A DNA stretch of 64,000 nucleotides from Parahoeflea olei (GTDB taxonomy: Bacteria; Pseudomonadota; Alphaproteobacteria; Rhizobiales; Rhizobiaceae), in NCBI RefSeq assembly GCF_001703635.1, contig NZ_LQZT01000012.1, positions 62,001-126,000 on the forward strand, in the 5' to 3' direction. Positions 1 through 7,900 of this stretch are shown here, one piece after another. A program made the translations under genes and the position numbers. Each line of letters starts with the position of its first letter. The first letter of the stretch is position 1. The notes below the pieces were generated by a model that ran no database searches, was not told the DNA's origin, and saw only the letters and a list, made by a program, of their open reading frames with translations.

Positions 1-137
1 TCGATATTGGCGAGGACTTCGGCGGAAGCCCAGTTCATGTTGGCAATGGTGACACGGCCGCAGTCTTCTGCGGAGGCGGCCCCGGCGAAGCCCATCAGGC
101 CGATGGCGAGGACAGTGGAAGCGAGAAGCTTCTTCAT
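1..137 (-). CDS. Glycine betaine/proline-type ABC transporter substrate-binding protein (5' part only)
   Basis: Only the first 45 codons lie in the window; the gene runs off the left edge. The protein begins with a Sec signal peptide (MKKLLASTVLAIGLMGFAGA, cleavage likely after ASA) followed by EDCGRVTIANMNWASAEVLA. The CGxVTIANMNWASAE opening is typical of ProX/OpuAC-type periplasmic receptors for glycine betaine, proline betaine or choline. A good ribosome binding site (GGGAGG, 8 nt before the ATG) fixes the start. The transporter ATPase and permease genes would be expected beyond the edge. Family assignment rests on the N-terminus alone, so the ligand is not determined. Confidence 0.7.
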   Translation of the reverse strand, partial: MKKLLASTVLAIGLMGFAGAASAEDCGRVTIANMNWASAEVLANI

Positions 138-408
138 ATGTAAGACCTCCCAGTCTTAGTAGGCAGTTGTTTGTTCCGTTGTGCGGTTGGTCCGGTTACT
201 GCGACTACCGGCCACCGATGGAATTGAAGGCACTTCGCCTCAGGGTCATTGAAAACCAATTTGCGCCCCCGAAAGGACGCAAAGACGACATCAATTAGCG
301 CAGGTGCGTCTTGAGGAACCCTGTCAGAAGCCGACCCGCCCTTGAAGTGCCGACTGATAGGGTAAGGCCTTGGCAAAAGAAATCAACCGCGCATCGGCAT
401 TTGTAATG

Positions 409-429
409 CACCGCCGGGGAGCGGCGGTG
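409..429. other. Perfect 8-bp stem hairpin
   Basis: CACCGCCG, a 5-nt loop GGGAG, then CGGCGGTG. The stem is perfect but neither strand is followed by a T-run, so a classical terminator is not supported. It lies about 270 bp upstream of the binding-protein gene. Confidence 0.4.
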
Positions 430-631
430 CCGCCATGGCCCGCGCACAATCAGCGAAATAAATCGCACGATTCACCAATGCTTAGGGTTTCACTAACTGT
501 CCGGTAAGGATGTCCGGGTTAAACCTTGGTCACGGCGGGGGACAACCGCCGATCGTCCCGGATCAGGTACTGCGTACCGGGATGTCGCGAACCTCGTGCG
601 TATCTTCGAGGGCGCCAGCGTTCTTTTGGCA

Positions 632-661
632 GGCCGTTCGGACCGCAAGGTCCGGGCGGCC
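632..661 (+). other. 13-bp stem hairpin with GCAA (GNRA) tetraloop
   Basis: GGCCGTTCGGACC, loop GCAA, then GGTCCGGGCGGCC. All 13 positions pair in a plus-strand RNA, two of them as U-G wobbles; the minus-strand RNA would have two A-C mismatches there. GNRA loop and wobble pattern both point to a structure in a plus-strand transcript. No T-run follows, so it may be part of an unrecognised RNA or leader. Confidence 0.4.
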
Positions 662-774
662 TTCGCATTTCCGCGCTCCAGAAACGGCCGGCAGGCCGCA
701 AACGCTAAAGCCGGGCGCAGATGAACCCGGCTTCGGTGTCAGTGCGTGAAGGTGCGGATGCGCCCGCGGGCGCC

Positions 775-906
775 TCAGCCGGCCGAGAGCGTGCGGATGA
801 CGCGATTGAGCACGCCGGTGGACTTCTTCTGGCCCGGCTTCTCGGTGGGGACGACGCCATTCCAGGCGATCTGGACGCGGTTGGCGGAATTGAAGACGTA
901 CAGCAC
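775..906 (-). CDS. Candidate 43-aa small protein, unknown function
   Basis: A GTG-started frame of 43 codons beginning VLYVFNSANRVQIAWNGVV and ending NRVIRTLSAG. GGAAGG lies 8 nt upstream of the GTG. Third codon positions are almost all G or C, as in neighbouring real genes, and the N-terminal half could form beta strands. The frame is open a further 17 codons upstream to a TAG but has no ATG, so it could also be the 3' remnant of a longer degraded gene. I recognise no family. Confidence 0.3.
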   Translation of the reverse strand: MLYVFNSANRVQIAWNGVVPTEKPGQKKSTGVLNRVIRTLSAG

Positions 907-1172
907 GGCAATGCCCTTCCAAACTGGGACTGTGCGACCCGGATCTTTCGGTCGCTGATGACGCCTGCTCTAGGCCGATCCGTGCCGCCGGGCTGCATCA
1001 TTCCCGCCAGGCGATGTCGCAATTCAGATGGCGCGAAAAGGTCGCAGCTCCGGCGCCGCACCGCGACCTGGGCCATGTCCCTGGGGCCTGGCCAAAGCCG
1101 GACCGAGACCGGGCAGGGCCGCGGGCCGGATAGGGCCTTCCGGTCTGCATCCGCCGGTGCTATCGACAGCGC

Positions 1173-2639
1173 ATGATACGCGCATTGATGTTTCAGGGAA
1201 CCGGCTCGGACGTGGGCAAGACGGTGCTGGTGGCAGGCTTCTGCCGGCTCGCGGCCAATCACGGCCTCGCCGTGCGTCCGTTCAAGCCGCAGAACATGTC
1301 CAACAATGCAGCCGTTGCCGATGACGGCGGCGAGATCGGTCGGGCGCAATGGCTGCAGGCGCTCGCCTGCCGGGTGCCCGCGAGCGTGCACATGAACCCG
1401 GTGCTCCTGAAGCCTCAGTCGGAGACCGGCTCGCAGGTGGTGGTGCAGGGCAAGGTCAGGGGCCAGGCGCGCGGCCGCGACTACCAGAAGCTCAAGCCGG
1501 AACTGATGTCGGCGGTGATGGACAGTTTTGCCCGCGTGGGCGAAGGCGCCGACCTGGTGCTGGTCGAGGGTGCCGGCTCGCCGGCGGAAATCAATCTCAG
1601 GGCCGGCGACATCGCCAATATGGGCTTTGCGACACGGGCCGGCGTTCCGGTGGTGCTGGTGGGCGACATCGACCGTGGCGGCGTGATCGCCTCGGTGGTC
1701 GGCACCCACACGATCCTCCCCGAAGCCGACCGGGCGATGATCGCGGGCTATCTCATCAACAAGTTCCGCGGCGATGTCAGCCTGTTCGATGACGGCGTCT
1801 CGGCGATCAAGCGTTTTACCGGCTGGCCCTGCCTCGGCGTCGTGCCCTGGCTCAAGGCGGCAGCAAGGCTGCCGGCCGAGGATTCGGTGGCGCTCGAACG
1901 GCTCGTGCGCGGCGAGGCGCGGGCGCTCAAGATCGCGGTGCCGGTGCTGTCGCGGATCGCCAATTTCGACGATTTCGACCCGCTCAAGGCCGAGCCGGAA
2001 GTCGATCTCGTGTTCGTGAGGCCGGGCGAGCCGCTGCCGGCGGACGCGGGCCTGGTGATCCTGCCCGGATCGAAATCGACCATTTCCGATCTCGCCGATT
2101 TCCGCCGCCAGGGCTGGGACAGGGACCTGGCGGCGCATCGCCGCCGCGGCGGAGCGATCATCGGCATCTGCGGCGGCTTCCAGATGCTCGGGCGCCGGGT
2201 GAGCGACCCGGAGGGCCTCGAAGGCGGCGTGACCGAGGCCGAAGGGCTCGGGCTTCTCGATGTCGACACCGAAATGGCGCCGGAAAAGACCGTGCGCAAC
2301 AGCTCGGCCCGCTCGGCCGAACATGACGTGGCGCTGTCGGGCTACGAGATCCATCTCGGCGTGACCCACGGACCCGACAGCGCCCGGCCGATGACCATCA
2401 TCGACGGTCGTCCGGACGGCGCCATTTCCGCCGACGGCAAGGTGGCGGGCACCTATCTGCACGGGCTGTTCGATGCCGACGCCTACCGCGCCAAGCTGCT
2501 TGCCGGGTTCGGCATCCGCGGCGGCGAGACCGATTATCGGGCGATGGTGGATGCGGCGCTCGACGAAATCGCCGGCGAACTCGACCGCCTCGTCGGCTTC
2601 GACCGGATCCTGGCGATGGCGGCCGAGACTTCGCGCTGA
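1173..2639 (+). CDS. cobQ: Cobyric acid synthase CobQ
   Basis: Glutamine-dependent amidase that converts adenosylcobyrinate a,c-diamide to cobyric acid by amidating side chains b, d, e and g. It has 488 residues, the usual family length. The N-terminal dethiobiotin-synthetase-like ATPase domain carries a P-loop, GTGSDVGKT (about residues 9-17), followed by [10 protein letters not shown]. The C-terminal class I glutamine amidotransferase domain carries [10 protein letters not shown] (near 298) and the Cys motif [10 protein letters not shown] (Cys near 333); GYEIHLG and YLHGLF supply the later conserved histidines. The gene precedes the B12 riboswitch on the same strand, so it is not covered by that switch. 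No recognisable riboswitch lies in the roughly 270 bp upstream. Confidence 0.96.
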   Translation: MIRALMFQGTGSDVGKTVLVAGFCRLAANHGLAVRPFKPQNMSNNAAVADDGGEIGRAQWLQALACRVPASVHMNPVLLKPQSETGSQVVVQGKVRGQARGRDYQKLKPELMSAVMDSFARVGEGADLVLVEGAGSPAEINLRAGDIANMGFATRAGVPVVLVGDIDRGGVIASVVGTHTILPEADRAMIAGYLINKFRGDVSLFDDGVSAIKRFTGWPCLGVVPWLKAAARLPAEDSVALERLVRGEARALKIAVPVLSRIANFDDFDPLKAEPEVDLVFVRPGEPLPADAGLVILPGSKSTISDLADFRRQGWDRDLAAHRRRGGAIIGICGGFQMLGRRVSDPEGLEGGVTEAEGLGLLDVDTEMAPEKTVRNSSARSAEHDVALSGYEIHLGVTHGPDSARPMTIIDGRPDGAISADGKVAGTYLHGLFDADAYRAKLLAGFGIRGGETDYRAMVDAALDEIAGELDRLVGFDRILAMAAETSR

Positions 2640-2718
2640 GCCAGGGCTCGGTGTCGCCCACAGGCGGCGTTACGCGCGATTGACAGGGCAATCCGTCACC
2701 CCTATCACTTGGGCCTCG

Positions 2719-3058
2719 AATGGTTCCCGAAGGCCGGACAGGCCTTCAGGATCAAAAGGGAATGCGACGGAATGGACCCACCCAGGGCATTCTTATCGCA
2801 GCCGACCCCGCGACTGTAGAGCGGCGAGGCGAATGTCACCGGCCCCGGAGGCCGGTCTTGCGGCCGGCAATGGTGCCTTCCGCCAGATCTTTCCCCGGAC
2901 CGGACAAGCCACTGGCGTGGCGGCATGATCAACCGGCGCGGACGCCTCTTTGTCTACGAATCGTCCCGTTTTCATGACCGCGTTTCACGCCGGGAAGGCC
3001 GGCATTCGCCGTTGTCGACGGCAACGTCGACGCGACCCGCGAGCCAGGAGACCTGCCA
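2719..3058 (+). promoter_or_regulatory. Adenosylcobalamin (B12) riboswitch with enlarged side arms
   Basis: All the conserved B12-element boxes appear in order: GGTTCCC, ATCAAAAGGGAA, a B12-box core GCAGCCGACCCCGCGACTGT (2798-2817), GCCACTG (2908-2914), GGGAAGGC (2992-2999) and GAGCCAGGAGACCTGCC (3041-3057). The gaps between core, GCCACTG and GGGAAGGC are about 90 and 77 nt, so the peripheral arms are larger than usual. Downstream, GGGAGA and TCTCCC (3086-3102) form a hairpin just before the GGAGG of the next ORF. That fits translational control in which B12 binding hides the ribosome site. It should repress the cobP-cobW-cobN-cobO transcript. Confidence 0.93.
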
Positions 3059-3124
3059 TTCGCACCGGTTGAGAGCCGGACCTTTGGGAGAGGGTTTCTC
3101 CCGGGGCCATTCACGGAGGTTGTC

Positions 3125-3235
3125 ATGGCTACGAAGACGCACACTGTTTTTCCGACCAGCCGGCCGGGCGGGCGCATGACCGCCGGCCTGACGCCGCGCG
3201 CTTGCCGCCATTTCCCCGGGTTCTGCCGCCCCTGA
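3125..3235 (+). pseudogene. 36-aa ORF directly under the B12 riboswitch; possible internally deleted cbtB
   Basis: ATG with a strong site (GGAGG, 5 nt spacing) encodes MATKTHTVFPTSRPGGRMTA, then GLTPRACRHFPGFCRP. CbtB, a B12-riboswitch-controlled partner of a cobalt transporter, is a roughly 60-aa protein with a short N-terminal tail, one membrane helix and a C-terminal His/Cys-rich end. This ORF has a plausible N-terminal tail and a His/Cys-containing end but no membrane helix, as if about 25 central codons were lost. Position, ribosome site and the next ORF agree with a cbtB-cbtA pair. The identification is inference; a leader peptide is the alternative. Confidence 0.35.
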
Positions 3236-3247
3236 GGGATTGACGCG

Positions 3248-3385
3248 ATGATCGCCAACCTGCTCCCGGTGCAGCCTGCCGCGGGGGTCGCGGCCGCGCA
3301 GGCTGCGATGCCGGTTTTGCCGTCGCTGCCGATCGCGCGGCGCCGCACTGCGCCCGGCTGCCTGTCCGAAGGATGGATTGCATGA
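3248..3385 (+). pseudogene. 45-aa ORF translationally coupled to cobP; possible truncated cbtA
   Basis: Starts [20 protein letters not shown] and ends GCLSEGWIA; its TGA overlaps the cobP ATG (ATGA). It begins 12 nt after the previous ORF, the spacing of an operon. CbtA cobalt transporters often open with MI-x-x-LL and a helix rich in Ala/Gly, so this may be the first 20 or so codons of a cbtA joined out of frame to the cobP leader after loss of about 200 codons. Evidence is positional plus a weak N-terminal resemblance. It may now serve only to couple translation into cobP. Confidence 0.3.
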
Positions 3386-3906
3386 GCTGCGGCCTCAAAC
3401 CGCTGACGCTGGTGCTGGGCGGTGCGCGCTCGGGCAAATCCGCCTTTGCTGAACGGCTGGTCGAGGCCGCGTCGCCGACCCGGCTCTACATTGCCACCGG
3501 GCAGGCCTGGGACGACGAGATGCGCAGCCGCATCGCCGCCCACCAGGACCGCCGCGGCGCTGGCTGGGACACCGTCGAGGCGCCGGTCGATCTTGCCCAG
3601 GCGCTTGAAACCCATGCGCGCGCCGACCGGCCGGTGCTGGTCGATTGCCTGACGCTGTGGGTCACCAACCTGATGCTCGGCGAGCGGGACGTGACCGCCG
3701 CCTTCGATACGCTTCTTGCGGCACTGCCGGGCCTTTCCGGGCCGGTGGTGTTCGTCTCCAACGAGGTCGGGCTCGGCATCGTGCCCGACAACGCCATGGC
3801 GCGGGCGTTCCGCGACCATGCCGGCCGCCTCCACCAACTGATTGCGGCCCTTGCCGACGAGGTGCATTTCGTCGCCGCGGGCCTGCCGCTCAAGATGAAG
3901 GGTTAA
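3382..3906 (+). CDS. cobP: Adenosylcobinamide kinase / adenosylcobinamide-phosphate guanylyltransferase
   Basis: Bifunctional enzyme that phosphorylates adenosylcobinamide and transfers GMP from GTP to give adenosyl-GDP-cobinamide for nucleotide-loop assembly. At 174 residues it matches CobP/CobU. The P-loop GGARSGKS (residues 13-20) is followed by [12 protein letters not shown] and [10 protein letters not shown], both family motifs. An ATG nine bases upstream is in frame, but GAAGG is too close to it and well placed for the ATG I chose, which also overlaps the preceding TGA. It is the first intact gene below the B12 riboswitch. Confidence 0.95.
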   Translation: MSCGLKPLTLVLGGARSGKSAFAERLVEAASPTRLYIATGQAWDDEMRSRIAAHQDRRGAGWDTVEAPVDLAQALETHARADRPVLVDCLTLWVTNLMLGERDVTAAFDTLLAALPGLSGPVVFVSNEVGLGIVPDNAMARAFRDHAGRLHQLIAALADEVHFVAAGLPLKMKG

Positions 3907-3910
3907 ACTG

Positions 3911-4891
3911 ATGACTGGCTCGAAAATTCCCGCAACCGTGATCACCGGCTTTCTGGGCGCCGGCAAGACCACGCTGATCCGCCACATGCTCGCCAATGCC
4001 AAGGGCAAGCGGATCGCGCTGATCATCAACGAGTTCGGCGATCTCGGCGTCGACGGCGACGTGCTCAAGGGCTGCGGCGACGAGGTCTAGAAGCTGCTCG
4101 CGCGCGACAACCGTCCTGACCACATCGTCATCGAGACCTCGGGGCTGGCGCTACCGCAGCCGCTGGTCGCCGCCTTCAACTGGCCCGGCATCAAGACCGC
4201 AGTGACGGTCGACGGCGTCGTCACCGTGGTCGACAGCGCCGCCGTGGCTGCGGGCCGCTTTGCCGACGACCATGACAAGCTCGACGCCCAGCGGCGCGCC
4301 GACCAGGGTCTCGACCATGAAAGCCCGCTCGAGGAGCTGTTCGAGGACCAACTGACCGCGGCCGATCTGATCGTGCTCAACAAGACCGACCTGATCGGCG
4401 CCGACGATCTCACTGGCGTGCGCGACGGGATCGCCGCGCATCTCACGCGCAAGCCGGTGTTCATCGAAGCCAAACAGGGCGAGGTGGCCCCCGAGGTGTT
4501 GCTTGGTCTCGGCATCGGCACGGAAAACGACATCGAAAACCGCAAGTCGCATCACGAGCTCGAACACGAGAACGGCGAGGATCACGAGCACAATCACGAC
4601 GAGTTCGAGAGTTTTGTCGTCACGCTCGGCCCTGTGCGCGACCCGGCGGGTTTCACCGAAGGGCTCAAGAGCCTGATCGTCACGCACGATATCCTGCGGC
4701 TCAAGGGCTTTGCCGATGTCGCGGGCAAGCCGATGCGGATGGTGGTGCAGGCGGTCGGAAGCCGCATCGACACCCATTTCGACCGGCCCTGGGCAGCGGG
4801 CGAGGCACGCGAGACGCGGCTGGTGGTGATCGGCCTGCACGACATCGACGAGGCGGAGATCCGCGCAAGGATCACGGAGCTGGCCGGATAG
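3911..4891 (+). pseudogene. cobW: CobW G3E GTPase gene with internal deletion and amber stop
   Basis: CobW is a G3E-family GTPase that accompanies cobalt delivery in aerobic cobalamin synthesis. The frame has a good N-terminus with P-loop TGFLGAGKTTL and NEFGDLGVDGDVLKGCG, then GDEV, TAG (4088-4090), then KLLARDNRPDHIVIETSG. Intact homologs have about 30 residues between GCG and LLARD, including the CxCC metal site (usually GCICCT) in ELANGCICCTVADDF. Here only about five codons remain, one of them the stop. Reading frame is kept on both sides, so downstream features (NKTDL, the His/Glu-rich EHENGEDHEHNHDEFES) are intact. A restart at the internal ATG (4202) would lack the P-loop. Real lesion or assembly error cannot be told apart here. 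Confidence 0.88.
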
Positions 4892-4906
4892 GGGCCGGAT
4901 AAGGAC

Positions 4907-7900
4907 ATGCATCTTCTTGTCGCACAAAAGGGCAGCCTCAGCGATGGCGACGAGGCCGTCGACCTCGGCCAGAGCCCTGGCGACATCCTGTTCCTGAGCG
5001 CCGCCGACACCGAGCTTGCGAGTGTCGCCGCGGCGCGTCAGGCGGTGGGCGACTTGTCCTGGCGGCTTGCGAGCCTGTCCGATCTCAAGCACCCGATGTC
5101 GGTCGACACCTTCGTCATGAAGATGGCGCCGAAGGCGAAGCTGGTGATCGTTCGCGCCCTCGGCGGCGCGAGCTATTTTTCCTATGTGCTCGAAAGCCTC
5201 GCCACTTCTGCCCGCGCGCATGGGTTCGGTCTTGCGGCGCTGCCGGGCGACGACCGGCCCGATCCCGGCCTCGATCCGCTCTCCACGCTTGCCGTGGACG
5301 CGCGCGAGCAGCTGTGGGCCTATCTGATCGAAGGCGGGGCGGAGAACGCGCGCGATTTCGTGGCCTGCGCCGAGGCGCTGGTGACGGGTGCGGAAAGGCC
5401 GGCGCCGGCGGTGCCGCTGCTCAAGGCCGGGCTGTGGCATCCGGAGATCGCAAACCCGTCGGTTCCGGATCTCGCCAAGCACTGGCAACCAGATGCGCCG
5501 GTGGCGGCGATCTGCTTCTATCGTGCGCTGGTGCAGAGCGGGCAGACCGCGCCGGTGGCGGCGCTGTGCGAGGCGCTTGCGGACAAGGGCGTCAATGCGC
5601 TGCCGGTGTTCGTCTCGAGCCTCAAGGATCCGGTCTCTACCGGCACGGTGGAGGCGATCTTCCGCGAGGCGGCGCCCGACGTGGTGCTGAACGCCACGGG
5701 CTTTGCGGTGTCCTCGCCCGGCGGCGAGACCCGGGGCACGGTGCTCGAATCCACCGGCGCGCCGGTGCTGCAGACGGTGTTCGCGAGTGGCGGGCGCGAG
5801 GCCTGGGCCGCCTCGCACCAGGGGCTCGCCTCGCGCGATCTCGCCATGCATGTGGCGCTGCCGGAGGTCGACGGCCGGGTGCTCACGCGGGCGGTCTCGT
5901 TCAAGAGCGCGGCGCGCTACGATGAGGCGGTGCAGGCCAATATCGTCACCCACGCGCCCGAGCCCGACCGGGTGTCCTTCGTGGCGGAGCTGGCGGCGCG
6001 CTGGGCGCGGTTGAGACGCACGCCCGCGGGCGAACGCCGGGTTGCCTTCGTGCTCGCCAATTACCCCAACCGCGACGGCCGCATCGCCAATGGCGTGGGG
6101 CTCGACACGCCGGCGGGGACGGTCGAGGCCATGCGCGCACTTTCAGCCGCGGGCTATGACACCGGCACGCTGCCCGCAGACGGCGATGCGCTGGTGACGG
6201 CGCTGAAGGCCGGGCCGACCAATGCGCTCAAACCCGAGCGGCAGGGCGGCGTTCGGCTTTCACTCGAAGACTATCGCGGCTTTTTCGCGTCCCTCGATCC
6301 CTCGATCCGCGAGGCGGTGGCCGAACGCTGGGGCGCGCCGGAAGCCGATCCCTTCGTCCGCGACGGCGCGTTTCATCTGGCGCTTCTGCGCTACGGCAAT
6401 CTGGTGGTGGGCATCCAGCCGGCGCGGGGCTACAATATCGATCCGAAGGCGAGCTACCACGCGCCGGACCTGGTGCCGCCGCATGGCTATTTCGCCTTCT
6501 ACGCCTGGCTGCGCGGAGCCTTCGACGCCCATGCGGTGGTGCATATGGGCAAGCACGGCAATCTCGAATGGCTGCCGGGCAAGGCGCTGGCGCTGTCGCG
6601 GGCCTGCTATCCCGAAGCCGTGCTCGGGCCGCTGCCGCATGTCTATCCCTTCATCGTCAACGATCCGGGCGAGGGAACGCAGGCCAAGCGGCGCACCTCG
6701 GCGGTGATCATCGATCACCTGACGCCGCCGCTCACCCGCGCCGAGAGCTATGGCCCGCTCAAGCATCTCGAAGCGCTGGTCGACGAGTATTACGAGGCCA
6801 CCGGCCACGATCCGCGCCGGCTCAAGCTGCTCAAGGGCCAGATCCTCGATCTCGTCCGCGACATCGGGCTCGACGCGGATGCGGGGATCGCCGAGGGCGA
6901 CGACGACGATCTGGCGCTCGAAAAGCTCGATGCCTGGCTCTGTGACTTGAAGGAAATGCAGATCCGCGACGGGCTGCACATCTTCGGCAAGTCGCCGGAA
7001 GGCGGGCTGCGCGACGATCTGGTGGTGGCGCTCGCCCGCATCGACCGCGGCGCGGCACCCGGCGACCAGAGCCTGCACCGGGCGATCGCGCGGGATGCAC
7101 TGGCTCTTCCTGCCACGGCTGTTCCGACCGGCGTTGCGGGTGACCCCCACCCTCGATCCCTCCCTTCAAGGGGGAGGGAGGACGGGCCCGGTGCACCGAC
7201 ATCCCCCTCCCCCTTGAGGGGAGGGGCCAGGGGTGGGGGTAAGGCCTCGGATGCGGATTTGCGACCGTCGGAAGTGGATGCGGACCGCTCGTCCTTCGAT
7301 CCGCTCGATTGTGCCATGGGGGAGACCTGGACCGGGCCGAAACCCGAGATATTGCAATCGGTCACCGATGACCCCTGGCGCAGCAATGGCGACACGGTGG
7401 AGCGCATCGAGTTGCTGGCGCTGGACCTCGTATCCGGCCGCCTGCCGGTGCCGGAGGACTGGGCCGCGACGCGCGCGGTGATGGCGGCGATCGATGGCAA
7501 GCTGCGGCCGAGTGTCGAGGCTTGCGGCGGGGCCGAACTTGAGGGGCTGCTGACCGCGCTCGACGGGCGTTTCGTGGCGCCGGGTCCGTCGGGCGCGCCG
7601 ACGCGGGGTCGGCCCGACGTGCTGCCCACGGGGCGCAATTTCTATTCGGTCGACAGCCGCGCCGTGCCCACGCCGGCGGCCTGGGAACTGGGGCAGAAAT
7701 CGGCCGAACTGCTCGTGACCCGCCATATCCAGGACCATGGCGAGTGGCCGACATCGATGGCGCTCACGGCCTGGGGCACGTCGAACATGCGCACCGGTGG
7801 CGACGACATCGCCCAGGCTCTGGCGCTGATCGGCGCCAAACCCGTCTGGGATCCGGCCTCGCGGCGGGTGACCGGCTACGAGATCATCCCGATGGCGAAG

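Larger units (their letters stand above)
138..774. other. Long intergenic region with no convincing gene
   Basis: About 640 bases upstream of the binding-protein gene. Open frames here lack ribosome binding sites and recognisable protein features. The stretch near the binding-protein gene presumably carries its promoter. Two strong hairpins, listed separately, are the only structured elements I see. Confidence 0.5.

Noticed and set aside
1000..1172. Search for a second B12 riboswitch upstream of cobQ
   Set aside because: None of the conserved boxes (GCCACTG, the B12-box core, GAGCCAGGAGACC) is present.
705..2462. 585-codon open frame on the minus strand opposite cobQ
   Set aside because: It is the antisense shadow of a GC-rich gene; the translation is rich in His, Arg and Ala with no domain features, and cobQ on the other strand is unmistakable.
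4086..4093. TCTAGA at the cobW junction taken as a sign of an engineered site
   Set aside because: A six-base site can occur by chance and nothing else suggests construction; recorded only as part of the lesion.
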